Shown here in pieces: positions 45,561 through 56,132 of a stretch of 64,000 nt of DNA. The position numbers were made by a program, and so were the translations under genes. The notes beneath the pieces are model-generated. The model did no database searches. It saw only the letters and a program-made list of their open reading frames with translations, and had not been told where the DNA came from. This DNA is from Dipteris shenzhenensis (lineage: Eukaryota > Polypodiophyta > Polypodiopsida > Gleicheniales), in assembly GCA_047967505.1 (NCBI GenBank), contig CM106538.1; one strand, 5' to 3'. Within the stretch, counting starts at the first letter, position 1. Each line of letters opens with the position of its first letter.

Positions 45561-45959
45561 TGCTTTTCGGCACGCCGCTCGCTTTGCTTTTCTTTTAACT
45601 ACTTAAACTTCGCGAGCGGCTTTGTTCCTTCATTATTAGCAGTTCTATAGATTCGAAGCTTAAGAGAGAGCCTCCCATACACACACAGTTCCAAGCTTTC
45701 ACTCAAGACAAAGGGACCGTACTTACACAACTTGCTTCCAAGCCTAAAGAAGAGGAGAAGTACGAACAAGGAGAAGAGGAGGAGAAGAAACAAGTTTGGA
45801 AAAGAAAGATCCTTCCATACCTTTTTCCAAGTAAGTCCTTTTGAAGTTGTTCTTGCTTGTTCTTTCCAGTTTTGTACTTTTCGCATCCACGAAACACAGC
45901 ATCTAGGTATGAGCGACACGTTCTTTTGTCGGGCGAAACGTCCTTTTCCACTTTTGAGT

Positions 45960-46440
45960 ATTCTCGACTGTCGGAGCACGTGTATACAGGCGTCTAAGGG
46001 CGCGTCTAAACGCGCATCTACAGGCGCGTCTATTTGCGCATCTGGCTTGCTACAGACACGCACAGACGCGAATATAGATGCTCAAACAGACGATCTCTTA
46101 AACGGATGTTTAAACGAATGTTTTGACGCGCTTTTAGACGCGTTTTTAGACGGATCTGTGGACGGGTTGATAAACGCGCTTTTTAACGCACTTGTGGACG
46201 GATTTTTTGACGATCTGTTAGACGCGGTTATAGATGCACTTTTACTTGAACTGTTAAACGCGTTTAGAGATGGATCTGTGGACGGGTCGATAAACGCGCT
46301 TTTTAACGCACTTGTGGACGGATTTTTTGACGGTCTGTTAGACGCGGTTATAGACGCGCTTTTACTTGAACTGTTAAACGCTCTGTTAGACGCGTTTATA
46401 GATGCGACGATTAGACGGGTCTATAGACGCGCTCTGACAG
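45960..46440. repeat. CACTA-3 central GACGCG array, part 2, with 120-bp duplication
   Basis: A GACGCG-rich array containing a 120-bp tandem duplication (units from 46152 and 46272, each starting GGATCTGTGGACGGG). It stays open in one frame as Asp/Ala/Leu-rich sequence, but it probably lies in a 5' intron of the tnpA-like gene: candidate donor GTAAGT at 45832, acceptor after a long polypyrimidine tract at about 46472. Confidence 0.85.
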
Positions 46441-46514
46441 AGCCTCTTTTTTTTTTTCCCCCTTTCTTCTCAGCTCCCAAAGTAATAGATTTGTTTATTT
46501 TTTTCCAGTTTAAC

Positions 46515-47976
46515 ATGTGGGGAGGAAGTGCTTCTAGCTCACCTGATCCGCGTGAATCGATATGGAAGGATTTATATAATATTTTAGGGCACCCTCCTAG
46601 TCCTGTGGAGTTATACAGGTACATGACGGGTATCCTTAACACTCCCCAGGAGTCGGCAGTACAGACTTCGAGCCACCCCACACTGCCTGAGATCACCCCA
46701 GCGGAGTCCGCACAGCCGTCTTATGCCCCGTCCCCCGTACCGTGTTATGCCCCTTCCCCCATGCCGTCTTATGTCCCTTCTGCCATCCCGTCTTATGCCC
46801 CTTCCCCCATGCCTTCAGGAGGTCCTTCTGCCTCAGCGAGTCGTCGACGTACTCCCCAGCCGTCGAGACTCGGTTCTCCGGCTACGAGTGGTCAGCGTAG
46901 TCCCGCGCAGTCCCCAGCTACGAGTGGCCAGCGTACGAGCTCCACACGACAGGGTGGCAGGCGTAGTAGTAGGGAGAACGGTGGCGGATGCATGGCACAG
47001 TGCTTTGGGCCATGTGGCGGTGAGGCCGAGGATGATGATTCCGATGATTTGGACGTGCCTCTGGGTGATGGTACGATTTATTATGACATCACCCAGACAG
47101 GAGGCATCTTGATGGATGCGCGGGGGAAGGACATAATGGCCTTCATGCGCTCTGTAATTGCTAACAATTACAGAGATTGCTTTATCCACTATAAAGACCA
47201 CCCAAAGAGGTTGGCTGATGAGACCCTCGCTACTGTTCGCTCTAGGTATCCTAACCCCCCAATCGCCAGTTCACAGATAAATGGGCCAAGTCAAAGATTG
47301 TTACGATACTTAGCAATAAAAGATCTTCCCTTAAGAGGCAGGCACTAGCGGAGCTTGCCAGACTTGAGGCAGGTCAACCTCCAAGGGGCCCGCCCCACAC
47401 CGCTCAGAAGCGTGAGTGGAAGAAGGCAATGAAGTCAGCGAGGGAGGAGCCCAGTCTGCAGCACGTGGAGGCACGGAGGATCCAGATGGAGGAGTATGGG
47501 AGCGCGCATTTTGGAGCAGGGGGCGTGGAATCATGGGAGGCCCAATTTGTAAGTATCGATCTCGAATTATATTGCTTATGTAGTTTATTAGGAGGTTGGT
47601 TGTTTCTTTGTACTAATCCCTCCACAAAGTGTATCGCGGTCATGCAGCTTGAGATCGTGGGCAGATACCCTACTCCAGTGGAGACAGCCTACCACCGCCA
47701 CCATCGCAGAGGAGATACATGGAGGCACTTCTATGATGACGGGTTGATTACTGAGGAGCAGTATACCCGAGCGACTGGACATGCCCCCGAGGTATTTGAA
47801 AGTAATTAAATAATGCCAAAATTATAAGTAAAGATTTGATTTTTCATACATTGATATATGTTGTCCCTTGTTTACAGGGCACCCCTGCACAAGACGACGA
47901 GGAAGACAAGGAAGGAGGTGCAGAAGGGAGCGCAGAAGGCAGTGCATCAGGGAGTGTGGAAGGCAGCGAGGATTAG
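46515..47976 (+). pseudogene. CACTA-3 tnpA-like gene, nearly intact
   Basis: Exons are 46515-47548, 47648-47791 (144 nt) and 47878-47976, all with GT-AG junctions. The product would be about 425 residues. It has a MWGG start, four YAPSPMP-like repeats (about residues 75-105), a Ser/Arg-rich segment, an acidic patch, then DITQTGGILMDARGKDIMAF, a RYPNPP motif, a basic DNA-binding-like region (KRSSLKRQALAEL) and an acidic Gly/Ser/Glu tail. One missing base in the C-run near 47263 shifts the frame; otherwise it is open. The block around PNPP is shared with the CACTA-1 and -2 genes. The likely role is binding the subterminal repeats, by analogy with En/Spm TNPA. It is not a DDE enzyme. Confidence 0.75.
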
Positions 47977-48329
47977 TCGTAGAAGTAGTGCTACTATTCT
48001 TTTTTGTACTTAAAGCCATTGGCTTGGCTTCATGCCTCTTGTATATAGACTCCTCTTATTTTTTGTACTTGAAGCCACATGACATGGCTTAGCTTCCTTA
48101 TTTTTTGTACTTGGAGCCACATGACGTGGCTTAGCTTCGTGCTATATGTATATACAAGCACTTTTTGAGCTTTCAATTTTATTGCGTTTTGGAGTTGTAA
48201 TATTTTATTTGGAATTGTAATTAAAATGAGCTTGGCTGTAAGAATTGAATTACAGAATGTGGATATGGGATTCTTGTAACTATATAGCATACACAACATA
48301 CACAGTATTCTGTAAAATTTTTTTTTTTA

Positions 48330-48575
48330 AAAAAAGGCGCGTCTATCAGCGCGTTTACAAGCGCGTTTATATACGCGTCTGTCTGTTCGATATGCGTTTA
48401 TACGTGCATTTATAAATGCGTGTATTTGCGCGTCTATATAAGCGTGTATAAGCGCATCTATACGTGCGTAAGTCTGATATATAGACGCGCTAATAGACGC
48501 GGGTCTCCTGACGCGCAAATAGACGCGCACGTAAGGCTTTTATTTAGTTCATGAAACGCGTCTGTGCGCGTGTCT
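48330..48575. repeat. CACTA-3 right subterminal GCGCGTCTA array
   Basis: GCGCGTCTAT, GCGCGTTTA and TAGACGCGC units near the right terminus, matching the left and central arrays. Confidence 0.9.
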
Positions 48576-48597
48576 ATGGGTGCTTTGTCTTGTTGTG

Positions 48598-50355
48598 AGG
48601 GTTTGTTTTATTCATGATAAGTTTATAGATAATGGATTTTACAAATAGACCTTGAATGCATGTTATATATAGGGTTTATAAGTAGTGGGCCCTGTGAGTA
48701 GCTCTATGCATCACAACATTACTAAAGCCACTTTTACTAAATCATAACAGTTCACACCTTCATGTCTATTTTTCATGCCAATATATGACATAGTAGGTCT
48801 AAATCTTGGTACACCCACAACTTTTACTTGATGCACCTTTCCTTCCACTCCTTATTGCTCATAAATTTACAACATTTTTACTAAAAATGTACATTAAAAG
48901 GCGCACATGTTGGGCACATTGAATGCAAACTTGTAACTCTACCCTCCCTTCTTCTAAACTAGCATTTAAATCACCTTGCACCTCACTAGTCAACTAAATG
49001 TTTCAAGGTTCTAGATGCCATGTCTCCTATTAGTCCCTTTTCTTTACTAGTCCATCCAATCTGGTAACCACGTGGTAAAATATTCCCCTTCATTGGAAGG
49101 CAAAGTAACATTTTTTGAAGTTATTGAATAAATCCCATTAAGCTATTACATCCGCTAACAAACAAGAATATACTCACTATATCCTACATTTTGGACATCT
49201 CCAGAGTCTAGATGATACTTTTAAATGAACTTGTATGTTGCAAGGTAAGATTATGAAGGAGCATTTGAAGCTCAGTCTTCCATATTAGACTGAGTGCCAT
49301 GAAATCTAAAGCATGAAATAATCATTATATTACAAGAAAGAAAAGCACATTGAAACAATGAAACACCGGTGGCCAAGAAACTATTACAATGTAATCAAAG
49401 AAAGATGAGGCATTGAATGCTAAAAACAAGAAGAATGCCAAGAAGTACAAATGTAAGAGACTCAACTAGTATAGAATGTAAACTATTAAACTTACAAAAA
49501 TTACATGACACAATGATTATAGCATACATAATACATAATAAATTACAGTGGTGTAAATATCACATATGAAATTGCTATGAAGACCCTAGACCTTTTTTTA
49601 AAAAACTTTAAAGGTAAAATAGTAGAATGAAACTGACATCTACACTCGTAGGGTGCACTACTAAGAAACCCTATGTATCACTTGCATTCAAAGGGTATTA
49701 AAAAAACCCCTCAACTAAAATTTCTTTCACAATAAAAACACTCCTCTTTACTTATGAACTAAGTGTTTTTTTTCAAAATTGGAATTTAAAAATCCCTCAT
49801 GTTATTGTGATTTTGTTAAATTTTTCCAAAAAGTTGGATTAAAATACCCCTCCTTTTGAATGCACGTGGTACACTAAATTTTTTTAGGTGAAACCCCTAA
49901 GCATCTACATTGGCTTTGCTAATCACATATTTGATTGGGAAGATTGTTATTACAATAATACATGCCACCATTTAGATATGGGAGCCTCAATCATAAATAT
50001 CAACCGAGCTCACAAATGTATGTGACTTAATGATTATAGTGAACTGGTTATCAAGTATCAAATCACTACCAAGAGCCTTAACCTTATTAAAAATAAAACT
50101 TTAGATATAAAACAATAGTACAAAACCAATATCTACATTAGCTTTTCCAATTGGACATCTAGTTGGGAGGGCTAATATTGGGTTGATACATGTTACCATA
50201 TAGTTATGGGAGCCACATGCTTAGATATAAACCAAGATCTACTCGATATATCCATATGAAATAGTACACTAAATTACTGGGTTAAAATTATAAAGCTAGA
50301 AAATGTGAGCCGCATACCCAAATTCCAACTCTGCCTCCCCTTCTCCCCCGTTATC
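48598..50355. other. AT-rich intergenic stretch
   Basis: No coding similarity, LTR or clear tandem repeat was noticed. Confidence 0.5.
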
Positions 50356-50369
50356 TCCCCCCCCCCCCC

Positions 50370-50430
<61 letters not shown>

Positions 50431-50446
50431 TCTCTCTCTTGCTCTC
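50356..50446. repeat. Poly-C and (CT)n microsatellite
   Basis: A run of about 15 C is followed by roughly 70 bp of CT dinucleotides. Confidence 0.97.
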
Positions 50447-50689
50447 CACATCTTAGTTAGGACAAGGTAATAAAATCAACAACTTAAGGGAGAAATGTGG
50501 CCTCTCAAAAGGCCATTGTAAGGAATGGATTAAGAAATCAATTAGGGTTCAAAGAGTCCTAACCCCCCTTCACCTAGGTGGGTTAGTCCCACAAGTGACC
50601 CTGCCTCTTACACCACTTACACCCCTCTTACTCCTAGGTCGGAGCCACCATATTCAAAATTTGAAATTTGAAATTTGAACTCCTGCCCT

Positions 50690-50800
50690 CCTTCTCTCTC
50701 CTCCTTCCCTCCCGAGTCCCTCCCCCCCTCCCCCCCCTCCTCCTCCCCCTTCCCTCCTCCTCCTCCTCCTCCCTCCCCCCTCCCTCCTCCTCCACATAGG
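50690..50800. repeat. CCT/CCCTCC-rich tract
   Basis: Pyrimidine-rich microsatellite-like DNA; the Gly/Glu and Pro frames are artefacts. Confidence 0.9.
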
Positions 50801-50899
50801 CTCCATACCTGCTCCTCCTTCCCCTCTATCCTACTCGACACCTGCTCACACCTGCTGGTCCTCCCCCCTTCCATCCTCCTCCACACCTACTAGTCCTCC

Positions 50900-51546
50900 G
50901 CCCTCCATCCCTCCTCTTCATTTGCTGGTACTCCCTTCTCCATCCCTATGGTCCAATGTGCTTCTGTGTAGCCATTTTTGGTGAGTTTCATGCCATTTTT
51001 GTATATAGGTACCTTGCCTGACCCATAACTTATGCATTGCTCAATGGTGTTCAACAAACTTTGTCTTAAAGTTATAGTATAATTCCAATCTTGAAAATGA
51101 GACAAAACAAATATGGAATAAAGATTTGGAATGAGATCTTTAAAGCATTACAAGTGCTATGCTGCATGTGAAGCATGCATCATAAAGAATATCTGATATA
51201 ACAATCTATTCAAAAACATCAAAAGAAATTCCTGCACATATATGCAACCAAGTTCCACTATGTGAGCTTCTCCTCAACCCAAGGACACAACTAATTGAGA
51301 ATGTTAGGTATGGTTTTAGGGGCATCCAATGTTGTGATAAGATTATGCACACCCATTCAAGGGCACGCTCCATAACTTTTTCTTGATTTATTGAAAACCA
51401 AAATGGATTGAAAATTTGGAATCCAAAATAGTGGGACTACCACATGTGGTCTTAAAACATTGATAATTGGTGATATTGGTATTTAGATTTACCCTAGGAT
51501 GGAACATTTTGAAAATGTGCAATTTATCCATGTGCAAAGATCTTTT
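50900..51546. other. Intergenic, no gene recognised
   Basis: Nothing recognisable beyond AT-rich sequence. Confidence 0.45.
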
Positions 51547-51642
51547 AATAAATCCAACAATATTTATAATTTTGTATTGTTTCTTTTTCCATGCACTTAT
51601 AACAACAATAAATCCAACAATATTTATAATTCTGTATTGTCA
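51547..51642. repeat. Two-copy repeat, 60-bp period
   Basis: AATAAATCCAACAATATTTA at 51547 recurs at 51607, one substitution in about 36 bp. Confidence 0.85.
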
Positions 51643-52710
51643 AAGGTCATTGCATTTCATAATATATAACATCAAACCCAATAGCATGCCCTTTGGTCTA
51701 TTTGTATTTGGAAGAATCTTGGGACACATTGCACTTGCTTGAGGGCAACCGATATATCCAATTTTGTTGATGTGTATTGCCAAAAGGGGAAAATCACGAC
51801 GGTTGGAAAATTTTCTATCCTTATGCACTTTTGAAAATTTTCACCTCTTGCTCTGCAAATCTTTGAATATTAAAGTGCATTTCCTTCCAACCTACAAACT
51901 ATATTCTCTTCATGCTACCTTGCAACCTGCCTCATGTAGAGCTCGCTCAATGTGACCTCGTTCTTTTGGTTTGGCATTATCTTCTTTACTCAAATAAGTC
52001 ATCTTCTATTCTTTGCTCTCCTCACAAGCTAGCTGGCCTCTATTCTGGTGGTGGCTCACTGATTGTCTCCATAGCATCAATGGAAAGATGCAACTCATCA
52101 TGGCTTGCAAGAGAGCCAAACATAGGCTCCGAGATAGGAAAGCTGAAAACCTTGGTCAAGGCACAAGGAACAAATTGTGGGGCCAAGAAAGAAATGGCAC
52201 GTTATTGAAATGAAAATGGAAGACACTTTTGCAATGTTTGTAGAGGGAGAAACAACGAGAATAAAGAAGACTTCTTGTAGAGAAGCAACAAAAATCTATT
52301 GCAGATACATGCATTCGATCATTGCTAATCATTGGAGCAAAGAACACGAGCTGTGGTCTCACATTTGCTGGGATCATTCGAGGTAGTAACATTAGGCCAT
52401 TTAGGTGAATACTAGTTTCGAGTCTTAGCCTCCACCCTAAAATTTGAAGATTGACAACCCTACCAACACCAGCTCAAGAGATGCACACCTAAGAGACGAT
52501 GCTTCTTGAGAAATGGCATACAGAAAGTGAAGGGGTGCACAACTTCAATCAACTAGCTATAAAGAGGGCGACATTGGCTATGTTGGCATCCTTTGAAACA
52601 AAAAATTATTGGCTTGGGTGCAAAATGTTGTCAATCAGAAGGACCAATATGGCTCCAGTATTTGGACAAAGAGAGGAAGCAATGTAGGATCATCCCAATC
52701 CGACAAGTCT
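51643..52710. other. Intergenic, no gene recognised
   Basis: Several short open frames overlap here but none shows a known motif. The sequence is not obviously low-complexity, so a decayed, unrecognised gene or element is possible. Confidence 0.35.
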
Positions 52711-52840
52711 GTTATATACTACACAATAGCCACAATGTGTCATACCTTGACTATAACAATATTGCATTTCATAAAGAAGCATCGTTATATACTACACAAT
52801 AGCCACAATGTGTCATACCTTGACTATAACAATATTATAT
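52711..52840. repeat. Two-copy tandem repeat, 73-bp period
   Basis: GTTATATACTACACAATAGC at 52711 recurs at 52784 with a near-identical following 45 bp. Confidence 0.88.
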
Positions 52841-52975
52841 CATAAGGAAAGTCACCACATTACAGTAAAGGCTAAAATTTAAATAGATTACGTGCTCCTA
52901 ATATCAACTACCAAAACATGTTCCATCATTTAAAACTTGCTTTTATAGTTTTGAATTATCTCGCATTAAAGTGTT

Positions 52976-53784
52976 CTACATATAACTTTTTTAAATTGGT
53001 ATCACTCATTCATGATTAGAGAAACCCTATGAGTATAATTTAAATTCTTGAAGGTTCTTATGATACCCTTTAACCGTTGTACTTTGAATTTAGCATGAAT
53101 TATAAAATAATGAGCAATCAAAATACGATTTTCAAATTTGGTGTTTTACATGATATTAGGTCCCCTTAAAACTCATGCTAATCCAAAATATCCTATTCAA
53201 GACATATACAAAGTATGGTTGAGTTTGTAACTTCTTATATGTGTCAAAGAATTTGCAAAAGATCAAATTTTGCCTCGCTATCAGCATTCTCTAAAATTAT
53301 GGATGAGGCCATAAATCATAATATGTATGACTATCTAGCTCCAAAGCTATCTAAATATATGTGTTATAGTTATCCTACATATAACTTTTTTAAATTGGTA
53401 TCACTCATTCATGATTAGAGAAACCCTATGAGTATAATTTAAATTCTTGAAGGTTCTTATGATACCCTTCAACCGTTGTACTTTGAATTTAGCATGAATT
53501 ATAAAATAATGAGCAATCAAAATACGATTTTCAAATTTGGTGTTCTACCTCTGTTCTACATGATATTAGGTCCCCTTAAAACTCATGCTAATCCAAAATA
53601 TCCTATTCAGACATATACAAAGTATGGTTGATTTTGTAACTTGTTTTATCTGTCAAAGAATTTGCAAAAGATCAAATTTTGCCTCGCTATCAGCATTCTC
53701 TAAAATTATGGATGAGGCCATAAATCATAATATGTATGACTATCTACTCCAAAGCTATCTAAATATATGTGTTATAGTTATCCT
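52976..53784. repeat. Two-copy tandem duplication, 399-bp period
   Basis: The segment from 52976 (CTACATATAACTTTTTTAAA) is repeated from 53375. The copies differ by only a few substitutions, a 3-bp deletion (AGCTCC versus ACTCC region) and an 11-bp local insertion near 53550. The open frames at 53215 and 53585 are the same sequence in each copy and match no protein I recognise. Confidence 0.92.
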
Positions 53785-55123
53785 TAGACTATAGAACTTA
53801 CAAAATACTGAAAAACTCATTCTAATGAAGAAGTATGGCCATTTTATCTAAAACCTAAGAAAACAGCTTGATGTTTAATTGACCTTAAAACATTTGGTAG
53901 AACTCAAAGTAATAGACCATTGCAAGTTTCAATCCATAATAATTCCAAGTTTTTTTCAGCATATGAGCTATGATGGTAGATAATAAAAACCCCAAAATAG
54001 CTTATGGATGCTTTTGAATAATTCTAGGAAGTGGCTATGTTAACATGAAATAAAGTGTCCTATGACATTTTTATGTCCTTCTACCAAACTAGTGTTAAGT
54101 TTTATTTTTGGGTTGGTTCGGGTCATATACCAATTAATTTCTAAACTAGGCTAGCTTGGACTTAATGTGATTGTCCTAAACTAGCCCTATGGTTGAAACA
54201 TCATGGATTTTTTCACCGATCTGGGCTCAACCTAAACAAGAGTTTAAATGTGATTATCCTAAACTAGCATGGTTGAAATAGAAATATATTCCACAAAATG
54301 GAAATATTTGATGGCCATCCTGGTGGTTAGTTGAAATTGTTGTGTTTCATAGTAGATAAATCATTTAAGTTTAATTTTCAGGCTAGTTTAGGTCATATAC
54401 CAGTAACTGAGCTGGCTTGGACTTATGAGATTGTCCTAAACCAACTTGGAGGTTGGAACATCAAGCAATATCATCGAGTTGGTTCAAGTCAAATAGAAGT
54501 TGTGATTGTCATGAACTAGTGTAGTTAAATAAAAAATAAACAAAATATATTTTGCAACCAAAATAATTGATGACCAGCCCAATGGTTGAAATTCCTATGT
54601 TTCCTAATAGTTAAGCTACTTTATTTTACTAGTAGTTAAATTAGTTTGGTTTAATTTTTGGGTTGATTTGAGTCACACTTGTACTATGATCATCCAAATT
54701 AGCCCAGTGGTTAGAATAGTATTATATAATTTAGCTGGTTAATGTGATTGTCATTTAGTTGTTTAATTGTTTTGTTTTCTAGTAGCTTGATTAGTTTCCT
54801 TAGTAGTGTGATTTTCCTAAACTAGCCATGGGATTAGATGGTTGCGATGCTAGAATTTATTGGTCATTAGAGCCAAGATCATGATAATTCAATAGGAAGG
54901 GGCGAGAGCAACAATGGCACATGCACCCAGCTTACTGGTAGCCTAGTCTATCCTAAGTAGTCATTTACATAATTGTCTAGCCCCATGACGAGCGATTAGA
55001 TGGTTGCCATGGGAGAGTTTCTCAGTCATCGAAGCCAAGATCATAATAATTCAATGGGATGAGGGGGCAAGAGTGGTGGCACATACACCCAGCTTTACTG
55101 GTAGCTCAGCATGGCATAGGTGG
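53785..55123. other. Intergenic with diverged ~265-290 bp repeats
   Basis: Segments near 54093, 54357 and 54650 share TAA.TTTTTGGGTTGGTTCGGGTCATATACC-like cores and a CTAAACTAGCCC(A/T)ATGGTTG-like follow-on, so at least three diverged copies of an old repeat occur here. No protein is recognised. Confidence 0.5.
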
Positions 55124-55457
55124 TTTTAGCCGGAAAAGTTATCGAGATCAGAGGCTAGAGACTAAGTATGGCTACGCTCAAAGGCCATAGAGAAAAGGAG
55201 ATCACGAGGGCGAAGGGATGTCATAGGGGTGAACAAGGAATTAGAAGTGGAGGGAAGGAAAAGGGAGACTATGACACAAGGGGAAAGGGAGAGGGGGAAG
55301 AGAAGCATGTACATGATAGGAAGAGGAATGTTGAGATGTAGACATCAAAGGGAAATGATCCATACTTTATTGGAAAGAAGGGATGAGAGGGAAATATCAA
55401 AATACTAGCTAGGTGGCTTTACAAGAATGAGCGTGTCCCATCAAGGAAAAGCCCCTT

Positions 55458-55466
55458 CCTTTTATA
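55458..55466 (-). promoter_or_regulatory. G2 LTR TATA box (3' copy)
   Basis: TATAAAAGG on the minus strand, about 650 bp from the TG start of the LTR; the 5' LTR copy is at 63457-63465. Confidence 0.65.
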
Positions 55467-55684
55467 GCCAAAAGAGGGGGGTCTCTCCACATTAATGTAT
55501 CCTCCCACATGCATGGTGTGTGTGGAAAAGTCTCCCATGTGGGCTAGGTGGGTACGCACTCTCAATTGTGTGCGACAACCCTTTGCCTCAATTTTCCACA
55601 TAAATCAAGCCCCATATCTCAAGTCTATGATACTCCCTTGGTCTCTTTCCAATTTTATAATATGTTCAAACCTCTAGGAGGACA

Positions 55685-56011
55685 AGTGGAGGGTTGGCAC
55701 AAGGAATCTTGCCACCTCATCCTACTTTCCCCATTATTTAACTAGCTCTCTTGGTCCTTCTATACCTCCCCCACATGGGCCTATCTCATATGGAGGGAAT
55801 AACTCAATATAATAGCCATCTCCACCCATTTTATATTGCTTCTCCCATGGACTTTGAGCCATATCTTACTTAATGCATCCTAGGTGGAGGGGTGGCACAT
55901 GGAGGAGCCATGCCACCTTGCATTTTATAATATTACTATCATGGATTATGTACAACACACCTTATGGGTCCTCTTACATGGAAGGGTGGCACATGGTCAT
56001 GCCCTGCCACC
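55685..56011. repeat. Three inverted-repeat hairpins in G2 U3
   Basis: GGTTGGCAC...TTGCCACC (55692-55716), GGTGGCAC...TGCCACC (55891-55917) and GGTGGCAC...TGCCACC (55985-56011) can each fold into a short stem. All lie upstream of the TATA box in element sense. Confidence 0.7.
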
Positions 56012-56116
56012 TCAACCTTGGGCCCTATGCACACCATATTTTATTATACTATTGCCACATGTACAAACACACATACATATTAATGCCTTTTTCTTTAGAC
56101 AATTTTATCCATAACA

Positions 56117-56132
56117 GTTCCCCCCCCCCAGG
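56117..56132 (-). other. G2 polypurine tract
   Basis: CCTGGGGGGGGGGAAC-type purine run on the minus strand directly before the LTR start, the expected plus-strand primer site. Confidence 0.8.

Larger units (their letters stand above)
42180..48597. mobile_element. CACTA-like transposon CACTA-3 (CACAA ends)
   Basis: The left end reads CACAACAACACAAAGCA; the reverse complement of the right end reads CACAACAAGACAAAGCA. The 3-bp duplication AGG flanks both sides (42177-42179, 48598-48600). Its length is 6418 bp. It carries tnp2-like exons on the minus strand and a tnpA-like gene on the plus strand, with GCGCGTCTA-type repeats at both ends and in the centre. The DDE core of tnp2 is deleted. Confidence 0.93.
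55124..56116 (-). repeat. Gypsy G2 3' LTR
   Basis: About 993 bp, starting TGTTATGGATAAAATTG on the minus strand. Nearly identical to 63124-64000: by eye three substitutions (all C/T transitions) and two small indels over 877 bp. The inner edge at 55124 is set where the two copies stop matching and may be off by a few bases, because no terminal CA is evident. Confidence 0.92.

Noticed and set aside
45732-46514. Long open frame with Asp/Ala/Leu repeats joined upstream of the tnpA-like CDS
   Set aside because: It is a translation of the GACGCG array and a 120-bp duplication. A polypyrimidine-AG acceptor at about 46472 and a clean ATG at 46515 favour an intron.
52976-53784. Repeated blocks as a CRISPR-like array
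   Set aside because: Only two 399-bp tandem copies, no short repeats with spacers, and the DNA is eukaryotic.
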